Shown: piece by piece, positions 15,664 to 23,346 of the stretch | How positions within the stretch are numbered: the first letter of the stretch is position 1 | How the letters are laid out: the number at the start of each line of letters is the position of its first letter | DNA from: ANME-2 cluster archaeon | GTDB lineage: Archaea; Halobacteriota; Methanosarcinia; Methanosarcinales; Methanogasteraceae | Assembly (NCBI GenBank): GCA_003601535.1 | Contig: PIXW01000088.1 | Coordinates: forward strand, 1 to 23,607 | Direction: 5' to 3' | DNA: 23,607 nucleotides | Notes under the pieces: model-generated | What the model saw: only the letters and a program-made list of their open reading frames with translations | Databases searched by the model: none | Told to the model about the DNA's origin: nothing | Made by a program: the position numbers and the translations under genes

Positions 15664-16074
15664 ATGGCTGCACACGATACAAGCCTCACCGAACGGCAGA
15701 TGCAGGTTATGAGATTGCGAAACGAGGGTTATTCTCAGGAGGAGATCGCTGTCAATCTGGGCACGACCAAGCAGAACATCTCTGCCATCGAAAAGATGGC
15801 ACGGAGGAATGTGGAGCGGGCTGAAAACACCATAAAATTTATAAGAATGCTTGAAGCTCCAGTCTGGTTTGAGGTACCAGATGGTACGCTCGTTGATGAT
15901 CTGATCGGGATGATCTATTCCAGAGCTGATGAGAAGGGTGTGCATGTGCGGTACGATGGCGTCGCGCTTGTGTCAAGGATTCGGGATATGGCAGGAGCCC
16001 GGATACGGCACAGGGTGGTTGTGATGGGTTTTGAGATCGGTATAACCGGAAATGGGGATGTACTGGTGCAATAG
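15664..16074 (+). CDS. Tfx family DNA-binding protein
   Basis: The 136-residue protein has an N-terminal helix-turn-helix, LTERQMQVMRLRNEGYSQEE (8-27) with the recognition helix TTKQNISAIEKMARRN (34-49). A C-terminal domain (80-136) follows, rich in beta strands and ending RHRVVVMGFEIGITGNGDVLVQ. This is the layout of Tfx, which in Methanothermobacter binds downstream of the promoter of the molybdenum formylmethanofuran dehydrogenase (fmd) operon. The target here is unknown. An in-frame stop six bases before the ATG fixes the start. It converges with proB, 21 bases away. Confidence 0.88.
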   Translation: MAAHDTSLTERQMQVMRLRNEGYSQEEIAVNLGTTKQNISAIEKMARRNVERAENTIKFIRMLEAPVWFEVPDGTLVDDLIGMIYSRADEKGVHVRYDGVALVSRIRDMAGARIRHRVVVMGFEIGITGNGDVLVQ

Positions 16075-16095
16075 CGAACCAGAGATGAAAAAACA

Positions 16096-17232
16096 TCAGA
16101 GCAATCCGATATTTTCCCTCCTGACGACATGATTGTAGTTCTTGTATCCGAGAATATCAGCAATCATATCGGTATGTTTACCTTTTATCTTCTTCAATTC
16201 AGCAGATGTGTAATCGGTTATCCCTTTCGCGAATACCTCCCCCTCGCATCGTAGTTCTATGATGTCGCCTCTATCAAAATCACCGGTAACATCGATGATA
16301 CCCGATGGGAGAAGTCCTCTCTTACTCGTTATGGCATCCCTTGCTCCGGAATCGACAACAACCACTCCTGATGATTTGGCAAGAATGATCCAGCGTATCC
16401 GGTTTTTATGCACCTCCTGATCTGCCAGAAACAGCGTGCCGATCGTCTCACCATCGAGTATCCTCAAAATAACATCATCAATACCGCTGTTTGCAATCAC
16501 CATATAGCAGCCAGACATGTAGCAGATCTTTGCAGCCTCTATCTTGGTCCTCATCCCGCCCACGCCCTTCATATTTGTGGGGCTGCCACCATAACTCTCA
16601 ATTTCAGGTGTTATCCTCTCCACGATATCGAGGAGTCTTGCGTCATGGTTTCTCTTCGGATTCTTGTCATACAGCCCGTCAACATCCGAGAGCATGATGA
16701 GAATGTCTGCTTCGATTCCACTGGCAACCATGGCTGATAACTTATCGTTGTCCCCGAATGTAGCTTCGATTTCGTGCACGCATGTGCTGTCGTTCTCGTT
16801 TATTACAGGTATGATCCCGTAACCCAGGAGCGTGGAGATGCTGTTTCGCAGGTTCAGGTAGGTCAGTCGATTCGAAAAGGGTTCGTAGGTCAGCAGGATC
16901 TGTGCAACATCCAGGTGGTACTTAGCAAACGCTCTACTCCATTCCTGCATCAGGATACTCTGTCCAGCAGCAGCAGCAGCCTGCCGTACAGGAATCTCCC
17001 GCGGTCTGCGATCGAGATGCAGCACGTCTATGCCGATACCGATAGCGCCGGAACTTACGAGAATGACCTGTTTGCCCTGGTCATGCAGCCTTGATATCTG
17101 TGAAGCGATCGCGTCCATAAATGCATGGTCAAGACCGCCATCTCTCCTGTTGATGGCTGCTGTCCCGATCTTCACAACTATTCTATTGACGCCGTTGAGA
17201 ATTTTCTTGCGACTGGTCATCTGCTTATACAT
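16096..17232 (-). CDS. proB: Glutamate 5-kinase with PUA domain
   Basis: The 378-residue protein is an amino acid kinase (RIVVKIGTAAI, ILVSSGAIGIGIDVL, PVINENDSTCVHEIEATFGDNDKL, and ILMSDVDGLYDKNPK-type block) with a C-terminal PUA domain from about residue 285. It phosphorylates glutamate to gamma-glutamyl phosphate, the first step of proline synthesis, and passes the unstable product to ProA. Its ATG at 17230-17232 overlaps the proA stop in ATGTATAA, so the two enzymes are translated together. The full PUA domain matches the bacterial form of ProB. No proC is nearby. Confidence 0.94.
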   Translation of the reverse strand: MYKQMTSRKKILNGVNRIVVKIGTAAINRRDGGLDHAFMDAIASQISRLHDQGKQVILVSSGAIGIGIDVLHLDRRPREIPVRQAAAAAGQSILMQEWSRAFAKYHLDVAQILLTYEPFSNRLTYLNLRNSISTLLGYGIIPVINENDSTCVHEIEATFGDNDKLSAMVASGIEADILIMLSDVDGLYDKNPKRNHDARLLDIVERITPEIESYGGSPTNMKGVGGMRTKIEAAKICYMSGCYMVIANSGIDDVILRILDGETIGTLFLADQEVHKNRIRWIILAKSSGVVVVDSGARDAITSKRGLLPSGIIDVTGDFDRGDIIELRCEGEVFAKGITDYTSAELKKIKGKHTDMIADILGYKNYNHVVRRENIGLL

Positions 17233-18577
17233 TCAATACATCCGCAAGTTCCCGGTTCAGCTTCTTATGTGTAAACACCTTCGCATTCTCCCCTTCATAA
17301 TCAGCCACCTTGTCGCCGCTTCCAAGAAGGATATACTTGTAGATTACAAGCCCTTCCATGCCCACAGGACCGCGTGCGTGTATCTTGTTGGTGCTGATCC
17401 CCACCTCTGCGCCTTTGCCGTACCTGAATCCATCAGCAAAGCGCGTGGACGCATTGACCATCACGCTCGACGAATCCACCAGATCGATAAACCTCTTTCG
17501 ATTTGCCGCATCCTCGGTCACGATAGCATCGGTGTGATGCGAGCCATACATGTTGATGTGATCGATAGCCTCGTCAATCGAATCCACGATCTTTATCGAG
17601 AGGATCAGGTCATCGTATTCGGTCTTCCAGTCCTCTTCAGTGGCTCTGGATACAGCTTCCGGTAATTTCATGCCTTCTACGATCCTGTATGATCGATCGT
17701 CGCAGCGCAGTTCGACACTGGCATCACTATACATCTGCGCAATCTTCGGCAGGAACGCGTCAGCGATGTCTCTATGTATGAGCAGCGTCTCCATCGCATT
17801 GCAGACTGCCGGGTACTGCACTTTTGCATCAAAACAGACATTGTACGCCTTGTCGAGGTCTGCTCTGTCATCCACATACACAGAACATATCCCGTCCGCA
17901 TGACCAAGAACAGGAATCTTTGTGTTCTCCTGTATGAACCTGACGAACGCATTGGAGCCCCTGGGTATCAGGAGATCGATGTAATCATCCAGTTTCAGGA
18001 TATCCATCACTTCTTCTCTCGTCTCCATGAGCTGGAATGCGCCATCCGGCATCCCATCAATCGTCTCGATAGCCTCTACCAGTATCTCGAAGATGGCTCT
18101 GTTCGAGTGCAGGGCTTCACTTCCCCCCTTGAAGATGGTCGCATTGCCGCTTTTAAGGCACAGGGACATGATCTGCGGCACAACATCAGGGCGCGATTCA
18201 AAGACCGTTCCGATGAGACCGATAGGACAGCATACCTGATACAGATCGAGTCCGTCATCCAGGGAGGTGGCACTGAGCGTCTTTCCTACCGGGTCATCCA
18301 GTTTTATGACATCCCTGATGCCGGCGATCATCCCATCGATCTTGTCATCTGTTACCTTCAACCGGTCAACAAGCGCTCTGGAAAGCTTCCCTTCTTCTAC
18401 AAGCTTTTTTGCATCTTCAAGGTCTTCTGCGTTTGCTTCAAGTATCCTGCTGCGGTGAGAATCGAGTGCTTCTGCCATCTCTCCAAGTGCATGGTTCTTG
18501 ATGTCGGTTGCGACACTGGCAAGGATGATCGATGCTTTTTTTGCTGCCGCAACTTTCGTTTCGATCTCCGTAATCAT
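17225..18577 (-). CDS. proA: Gamma-glutamyl phosphate reductase
   Basis: The protein of 450 residues belongs to the aldehyde dehydrogenase superfamily. It reduces gamma-glutamyl phosphate to glutamate semialdehyde with NADPH. Visible blocks are PIGLIGTVFESRPDV, LKSGNATIFKGGSEA, LIPRGSNAFVRFI, HADGICSVYVD, the catalytic cysteine in YPAVCNAMETLL, and GSHHTDAIVTED. The frame is open to an ATG at 18640. The ATG at 18577 fits the family start, and a TATA box at 18611-18619 lies 38 bases before it, inside the longer frame. proB overlaps the stop by eight bases. Confidence 0.94.
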   Translation of the reverse strand: MITEIETKVAAAKKASIILASVATDIKNHALGEMAEALDSHRSRILEANAEDLEDAKKLVEEGKLSRALVDRLKVTDDKIDGMIAGIRDVIKLDDPVGKTLSATSLDDGLDLYQVCCPIGLIGTVFESRPDVVPQIMSLCLKSGNATIFKGGSEALHSNRAIFEILVEAIETIDGMPDGAFQLMETREEVMDILKLDDYIDLLIPRGSNAFVRFIQENTKIPVLGHADGICSVYVDDRADLDKAYNVCFDAKVQYPAVCNAMETLLIHRDIADAFLPKIAQMYSDASVELRCDDRSYRIVEGMKLPEAVSRATEEDWKTEYDDLILSIKIVDSIDEAIDHINMYGSHHTDAIVTEDAANRKRFIDLVDSSSVMVNASTRFADGFRYGKGAEVGISTNKIHARGPVGMEGLVIYKYILLGSGDKVADYEGENAKVFTHKKLNRELADVLNV

Positions 18578-18610
18578 GATCAAATCTTTAACGTCATCTC
18601 TTAATAATCT

Positions 18611-18619
18611 GATATATGA
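18611..18619 (-). promoter_or_regulatory. TATA box of the proA-proB operon
   Basis: On the minus strand TCATATATC is centred about 38 bases before the proA ATG at 18577, predicting a leader of about 12 bases. It lies within the 5' extension of the open frame and so argues against the upstream ATG at 18640. The gap from 18620 to 18729 holds nothing else recognisable. Confidence 0.5.
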
Positions 18620-18729
18620 TTGGCAAAGATCGCCGGTCAAACATCACTAGTGGGATAGCATAATGGCTTCCATGCAACAGGGGTTTTAGCATTGAGTCGA
18701 GATTATTTTCATACCAGAAAAGACCATGA

Positions 18730-20124
18730 TCATGCCAGAACTATCCACATCACACCAGCCACAACGCCCCCTGCAATGGTGGCTGCCAGATTCACGCCGT
18801 TGTTTGAGAGTATGCCTCGTTTCTGCATGGTTGCGCCGAGCAGGCTGTCGATGTTGGTACCGACAAATCCGCTGATTGTAATGATCGACATACCGAGCAG
18901 GTAGTACTGGTCGATCTCAATCACGCCAACGAGAAGAGCAAAGAGAGCGATCACCATAGAGCCGAAGATCGCAGCGATCTCGCCAAGCGATGATACTCCA
19001 CCATCGACACCCGGTTCAACTTCTTTTAGTGTGGTGATCATGCGGGGTTTTCCTTTGTATGTGGTGCCAATCTCGCTTGCAAGCGTGTCTCCTGTTGCGG
19101 TTGCTACCGAGCCAAGATAGATGTACAGGAATATATTCGCTGCATGGGGAAATATCGTATAACCGATGCTTGCAACAATTGCAACGAGGCTGTTGCTGAA
19201 GACATTCTTATAGCCCCTCGCACCTCCTTTTCCCTGTGCGATCCCGAGTGACTGCTTATATCTGTATTTATACTTTGTAAATCCGCCTCCAAGCAGATAA
19301 AATGTCAGCAGAAGCAAGAACCACCAGACATCTGTAAATGCGATGATCAGAACCCCGACGAGGGTTGCGCTGAGCAGTCCGGACATATCCGCGATCCCTG
19401 CTCGATATGCCAGATATCCGAGCACGAGCGCAAAGGCAAACGCAAGCAGCATATAGGTATAGGACACCGAATATCCGAAACTTGCGAAGAGCCACATCGC
19501 CATCGCTGAGCCGATCGGAACCGTGATGTTGTCATGGATCTTTGTTGATACACATTCGAGAAGTGCGCCTGTTACAGCTCCTATGACCGAGATAAAGAAG
19601 ATCAACTGGAACGGTATCGGCTCTGTCCAGTACGTGATCCACAATCCGATCAGAGATGCAAATACAGTTCCGACAAAGAGAAGCGTCAAACTGACCCTGA
19701 CAGACTCGGGTTTGACTCTTCTTCCGGAATAGCTGATATCGTCGAGTGACCCGTGCTTCGCCTGCTCGGTTACACGCAGGATGGTTGCAATGCCATCTCC
19801 AAAAGTGGTGATCGCTATCGCTTCTCCGATCAGGAAGATTGGAAACTCATAAGAGGTGAATGTGAGTATCCATGCGATCAAAAGCAGTATTGACATGCTT
19901 CCGCTGAGGCAGAGCGCGCCCATCGGTCTTCTGGTGCTTGCGCCTGAATATGTTAAGATTCTCCAGAGTTTGCTTGACCTGGGTAGCAACAGGATGAACA
20001 GGAACAACATCAGCGATAACGCTACGAGATACTGTATGTGCAGAAATGGGAATATCAGCACGATCATCCCGATTAAGACGTGGATCGCCTGTCTTCTGTA
20101 TTCGTGTCTGATCGTTAGCTGCAC
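18730..20124 (-). CDS. Two-domain membrane protein: dolichol/phytol kinase-like N-terminus fused to DUF92 (VTE6-like)
   Basis: The 464-residue protein is almost all membrane helices. Residues 1-210 resemble the dolichol kinase/phytol kinase (SEC59, VTE5) and CDP-diglyceride synthase-like superfamily: EYRRQAIHVLIG at the start, GEAIAITTFGDGIATILR at 97-114, and GAVTGALLECVSTKIHDNITVPIG near 190. Residues 220-464 match the DUF92/COG1836 family (GLLSATLVGVLI, GGGFTKYKY, GKGGARGYKNVFSN, ATGDTLASEIGTTYKGKPRMIT, PGVDGGVSSLGE). Plant VTE5 and VTE6 phosphorylate phytol and then phytyl phosphate. A fused archaeal pair could likewise recycle an isoprenoid alcohol to its diphosphate for lipid synthesis, which is inference. 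It overlaps the ksgA stop by ten bases, as the last gene of the ribosomal-protein operon. Confidence 0.8.
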   Translation of the reverse strand: MQLTIRHEYRRQAIHVLIGMIVLIFPFLHIQYLVALSLMLFLFILLLPRSSKLWRILTYSGASTRRPMGALCLSGSMSILLLIAWILTFTSYEFPIFLIGEAIAITTFGDGIATILRVTEQAKHGSLDDISYSGRRVKPESVRVSLTLLFVGTVFASLIGLWITYWTEPIPFQLIFFISVIGAVTGALLECVSTKIHDNITVPIGSAMAMWLFASFGYSVSYTYMLLAFAFALVLGYLAYRAGIADMSGLLSATLVGVLIIAFTDVWWFLLLLTFYLLGGGFTKYKYRYKQSLGIAQGKGGARGYKNVFSNSLVAIVASIGYTIFPHAANIFLYIYLGSVATATGDTLASEIGTTYKGKPRMITTLKEVEPGVDGGVSSLGEIAAIFGSMVIALFALLVGVIEIDQYYLLGMSIITISGFVGTNIDSLLGATMQKRGILSNNGVNLAATIAGGVVAGVMWIVLA

Positions 20125-20876
20125 GGCAACCTCATGCGAGAATATAATATATCTGATATTTGAGCCAGTCTTTTAGCAGGCAGTTCTTCGGGGCGTTTAT
20201 CCAGTACATCATCAGGCAACTCCAGATCTCTGATATCAGTAAATGCTCGAATCGAGTTCTTCAGTTTCTTTCTGCGCTGAGAGAATATCGCAGTCAGGAA
20301 TCTAGAAAAGAAAGCCGGATCCGAGACTTCGTATTCAGGTGCACGCGGTGTCAGGCGCACGATTGCCGATCGCACACCCGGCTCTGGCGAGAACGCTTCC
20401 GGAGGCACGATCTCGAGCAACTCCACATCGGCATGATACTGGACACAGATCGAGAGTCTGCCATAATCCTTCGATCCGGGCGGCGCTGCCATCCGTCTTG
20501 CAAACTCGTACTGGTACATCAAAACTGCCCTTTCAAAGGGATATCTGAGCAACTTAAATGTGATTGTTGAAGATATCGAATAAGGTAGGTTTGAAACAAC
20601 TTTGTTGAACTTGAACGTTGAAAACTCGATTTCCAGCGCATCGCCATGTATGATCTCTGCACTGGTATTCTTAAGACGTTGATCCAGTAATCTGACAAGG
20701 GATGCATCGGATTCGATCGCAATCACCCTTTCCGCGTGTTTCATAAGTTCCTCTGTGAGAACACCTGTTCCGGCACCGATTTCCAGTATCACATCGCGAG
20801 GATGTATATCAGCATACCTGATGATGCGATGCAGCACCAGATCATCGATCAGAACGTATTGATCGAACTTTGTCAT
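20115..20876 (-). CDS. ksgA: 16S rRNA dimethyladenosine transferase KsgA/RsmA (Dim1)
   Basis: The 253-residue SAM-dependent methyltransferase has motif I LEIGAGTGVLTEEL (31-44), the acidic loop IESD (54-57), HGDALE (77-82), the adenine-methylase motif NLPYS (96-100), and the C-terminal RNA-contact domain with FSPEPGVRSAIVRL and SQRRKKLKNS. It dimethylates two adjacent adenosines in helix 45 of 16S rRNA, a late check in small-subunit assembly. The N-terminus lacks a longer QHFL-type lead, as if slightly short, but the start overlaps the DUF655 stop (TGATG), which supports it. Confidence 0.94.
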   Translation of the reverse strand: MTKFDQYVLIDDLVLHRIIRYADIHPRDVILEIGAGTGVLTEELMKHAERVIAIESDASLVRLLDQRLKNTSAEIIHGDALEIEFSTFKFNKVVSNLPYSISSTITFKLLRYPFERAVLMYQYEFARRMAAPPGSKDYGRLSICVQYHADVELLEIVPPEAFSPEPGVRSAIVRLTPRAPEYEVSDPAFFSRFLTAIFSQRRKKLKNSIRAFTDIRDLELPDDVLDKRPEELPAKRLAQISDILYSRMRLPCS

Positions 20877-21487
20877 CAGTTTTGTCTTCTGCCCTTCTTT
20901 CTGGAAGGTTCCGGTGGCCTGGTTGTGAACAGCCGGTACCTGACATTGCCTACAAGTTCGTTCTCAATCTGATGGGCAAAGATCGATTCCGGTCTGTGCA
21001 ACCCCTTTACTCTGCGCGTCAGATCCTCAAAGCTGGTAAAATTTTCTTTTTTGCGCTCTTCAAGTATTGCCCACATCAGTTTCTTTCCTATCCCTGGCAG
21101 TAGTTCAAGCATGTGCTGTCTGGTCGATATCGGATATGCATCATTGATAAATTTAATAAAACGCGATTCATTCTTTAAAACGATCTTTTCCAGCACATAG
21201 CTAAGTTCGCTCTTTGCGCCATGTGTCAGGAGGTTGTATTCCAGCCTGCGCTTCACATGATCGATCACATCGCGCCCGTCATCTCCGATATAGACGCGTT
21301 CACCGATCTGTGGTATAACCCCCTCCTTTGGTATCATCTCAATCAAAACAAAATAGTTCTCGCCGATTCCATGAGCAGACGGCCTCTTCTGATACGCTGG
21401 CCTGGGATCGGCTGGGTCTCCATAGGGGAGATAATCCAACACCCATACATACTTCTCCTTTCCTGGTTTCTTGTCACTATACGGCAT
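20876..21487 (-). CDS. DUF655 family nucleic acid-binding protein
   Basis: The 203-residue protein matches archaeal DUF655: KYVWVLDYLPYG near the start, then an OB-like strand set (YFVLIEMIPKEGVIPQIGERVYIGDDGRD). A helix-hairpin-helix follows, LLPGIGKKLMWAILEERKK (129-147), and the tail is basic (RKKGRRQN). The helix-hairpin-helix and basic tail point to nucleic acid binding, and the precise job is unknown. It is conserved between rpoF and ksgA in archaeal genomes and is coupled here to ksgA by TGATG at 20874-20878. A role in rRNA handling is therefore plausible but inferred. Confidence 0.9.
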   Translation of the reverse strand: MPYSDKKPGKEKYVWVLDYLPYGDPADPRPAYQKRPSAHGIGENYFVLIEMIPKEGVIPQIGERVYIGDDGRDVIDHVKRRLEYNLLTHGAKSELSYVLEKIVLKNESRFIKFINDAYPISTRQHMLELLPGIGKKLMWAILEERKKENFTSFEDLTRRVKGLHRPESIFAHQIENELVGNVRYRLFTTRPPEPSRKKGRRQN

Positions 21488-21513
21488 TGAAACACTCCTG
21501 CCATCCCTTCACC

Positions 21514-21858
21514 TTATATCGAATCAGCCACGATATCCAGTATCTGGTCGAGATCCTCTGTTGTTAATATGAACCGCTCCTTTGCATAGATGCTGCGGAG
21601 TTCGTCTCTCGTTCGCGGAAGAATGTCTGCGATCCTGATTGCTATCTCGTGCTTCATCTTCTCCAGTTTCAACAACTCATTTACGAGATTGCGCGATCGT
21701 TCAGCGGTCATCTTTGAAAAGGCATCGACATGGCGGATCGCTTTTTTGAGTTCATAACCAAGTTCTTCACCTGCTCTCTCTTCCTTAACGCGATCCAGTA
21801 TCTCTTTTGCCTCTGCGACTGTTATCAGCTCCTCATCGACGACCTTTTTTACGATCAT
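21514..21858 (-). CDS. rpoF: DNA-directed RNA polymerase subunit F (Rpb4)
   Basis: The 114-residue protein matches RpoF/Rpb4: MIVKKVVDEELITVAEAKEI at the start, a central HVDAFSKM..ERSRNLVNELLKLEKM helix, and the ending IADILPRTRDELRSIYAKER then LTTEDLDQILDIV. With RpoE it forms the stalk of archaeal RNA polymerase, binding nascent RNA and helping open the promoter. It sits seven bases after rpl21e and 26 bases before DUF655, in the conserved archaeal order. Confidence 0.95.
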   Translation of the reverse strand: MIVKKVVDEELITVAEAKEILDRVKEERAGEELGYELKKAIRHVDAFSKMTAERSRNLVNELLKLEKMKHEIAIRIADILPRTRDELRSIYAKERFILTTEDLDQILDIVADSI

Positions 21859-21865
21859 ACCAACC

Positions 21866-22156
21866 TCACACTTGCGGACTCAGATGCTGTGGATGTGCGA
21901 TAACCTCCTTTATGGCGCTGCCATCTCGCACACTTAAGATATATGCACGACCGCGCCGCGCCACAACCTTTCCGGTACGTCCATGAAACTTGGGATTGGG
22001 CATTCCTCTGTGTATACTCGGATCGATGATGATATGAACCATATCCCCGCTTTCAAACTCCTGGATCGCTTTGCTAACCGCTGATAACCCTCTTTTTCTT
22101 GAAGATTTCTTTAATTTATGCCGGGTCTTTCTTCGCTCGCCGTATGATTTCGCCAT
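21866..22156 (-). CDS. rpl21e: Ribosomal protein L21e
   Basis: The 96-residue protein begins [20 protein letters not shown], the usual L21e start, and contains [29 protein letters not shown] and RRGRAYIL. It is a large-subunit protein shared by archaea and eukaryotes. An ATG four codons upstream (22168) is possible but not the family start. It is the first gene of the unit rpl21e-rpoF-DUF655-ksgA-DUF92. TATA-like TTATATG (about 22203-22209) or CTTAAAT (about 22181-22187) would drive it from the region shared with the divergent cytochrome gene. Confidence 0.95.
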   Translation of the reverse strand: MAKSYGERRKTRHKLKKSSRKRGLSAVSKAIQEFESGDMVHIIIDPSIHRGMPNPKFHGRTGKVVARRGRAYILSVRDGSAIKEVIAHPQHLSPQV

Positions 22157-22199
22157 GTTCATAACCATACTGGCTCTATGGATTTAAGTGTTGCGCAGA

Positions 22200-22277
22200 A
22201 AAACATATAAGCATCTACACATAATTGAAGGGATGTTAATATCAGATCAGGAATCGAAAACAAGGATGTGATATGAG
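22200..22277 (+). promoter_or_regulatory. Divergent promoter region with TATA box and strong ribosome binding site for the cytochrome gene
   Basis: AACATATAAG at 22202-22211 reads as a TATA box on both strands. A second part, AAGGATGTGAT at 22262-22272, matches the AGGAGGTGAT Shine-Dalgarno with one mismatch, five bases before the cytochrome ATG at 22278. The leader from the TATA-predicted start would be about 45 bases. Confidence 0.45.
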
Positions 22278-23246
22278 ATGACAAACAAATCTTATGGCGC
22301 TCTTCTGGTAGTTGTGATGTTAGCTGTAATAGCCATTCCGATTGCGTATGGCACAGAGGTCGCTACCAATACCAACTTCTCATCAGTGGCACTGACCGCG
22401 GAGGATGTCAACTGTGCAGACTGTCACACAGAGAATCCTCACACCATCCACAAGACAGAAATGGATACCGGGAAGGTGACCTGTGAGGCATGCCATGGAG
22501 AGGCGCTCGAGATCGGTATACCACAGTGCACCAAGTGCCATTCAGGCCCGATACATGACGTGCATCATGTCTCAAAGGGCGCCGACTGCACAGTCTGCCA
22601 CAAGGATGTTGAAAAGATACACCACGATGCTTTCGGAGGTAAGAAACTCCTGTGCTCACACTGTCACGGAGATATCATTGCTACGCATGGTGGTGGTATG
22701 GACAGTTGTGACAAGTGCCACGGGACTACACCCAACATCGTGCTGCCTGAGAAATCAGCAGGCATGACGATTAAGTGTCAGATATGCCACAACTATGATG
22801 ATGCTGCGAGCATACACGGAGATCTATCCGATCCAACTGGCTGCTACAAGTGTCACAGAACTGCACCGAACTCAACACCTGATGATATCCCGCACAATAT
22901 ACATCTTCCACTCGGTGTGGGATGTGAGGCGTGCCATGTTCCGTCGGGTGGTTCTGAGGTCGGCATTCCACAGTGCAGCAACTGTCACGATGCAGTGGGC
23001 ATACACGAGCTCTCGAAGATCGGACTCAGTGCTACCATGCCAGATTGCACGGTGTGTCATGGAAAACCGCCAGAGAAGACAGTAAAGGCAACGGCAACGG
23101 CACCACCCGCAAAGCCAACACCGACAGAGAAAGGTCCGGCAGAAGCAGAGGCGACGGCACCTGCTGGCAAGAAGCTGCTGCCTGGTTTTGCAGGACTGTT
23201 CGCAGTGGCTGCGCTGCTGAGCGCTATATACTGGAGAAGAAGATAA
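22278..23246 (+). CDS. Undecaheme (11 CxxCH) c-type cytochrome with PGF-CTERM anchor
   Basis: The 322-residue protein has an N-terminal signal peptide (hydrophobic 7-24, likely cut near 25). Eleven CxxCH heme-binding motifs follow, at 46, 69, 84, 104, 126, 144, 167, 189, 216, 233 and 257. Many spare histidines (for example H55, H93, H115, H180, H206, H243) could be distal ligands. A Thr/Pro/Ala linker (268-298) leads to LLPGF (300-304), a hydrophobic helix and RRR, the PGF-CTERM signal processed by archaeosortase. The protein should face outside the cell and carry electrons across the envelope, as proposed for ANME and related archaea. Residues 67-93 and 215-243 look like copies of one two-heme module. 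It has no haem-lyase gene next to it and ends at a hairpin terminator. Confidence 0.93.
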   Translation: MTNKSYGALLVVVMLAVIAIPIAYGTEVATNTNFSSVALTAEDVNCADCHTENPHTIHKTEMDTGKVTCEACHGEALEIGIPQCTKCHSGPIHDVHHVSKGADCTVCHKDVEKIHHDAFGGKKLLCSHCHGDIIATHGGGMDSCDKCHGTTPNIVLPEKSAGMTIKCQICHNYDDAASIHGDLSDPTGCYKCHRTAPNSTPDDIPHNIHLPLGVGCEACHVPSGGSEVGIPQCSNCHDAVGIHELSKIGLSATMPDCTVCHGKPPEKTVKATATAPPAKPTPTEKGPAEAEATAPAGKKLLPGFAGLFAVAALLSAIYWRRR

Positions 23247-23277
23247 GTAGGCTTATGCCTACTTTTTATTTTATTTG
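23245..23277 (+). terminator. Hairpin and T-rich tail after the cytochrome gene
   Basis: AAGTAGGC (23245-23252) pairs with GCCTACTT (23257-23264) around a four-base TTAT loop, followed by a T-rich stretch ending near 23277. The 8-bp stem overlaps the last two bases of the stop codon. The convergent partial gene ends 70 bases further on. Confidence 0.65.
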
Positions 23278-23346
23278 AATGGCTGAGACTGTATTGTCTT
23301 TGTCAGATTTACTCATCTTATGATCAATCCACTGCCCGTATACAGA

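Noticed and set aside
17774..18604. Plus-strand 276-codon open frame across proA
   Set aside because: Long only because proA codon use leaves few stops on the other strand; the composition is rich in Cys and His without any motif.
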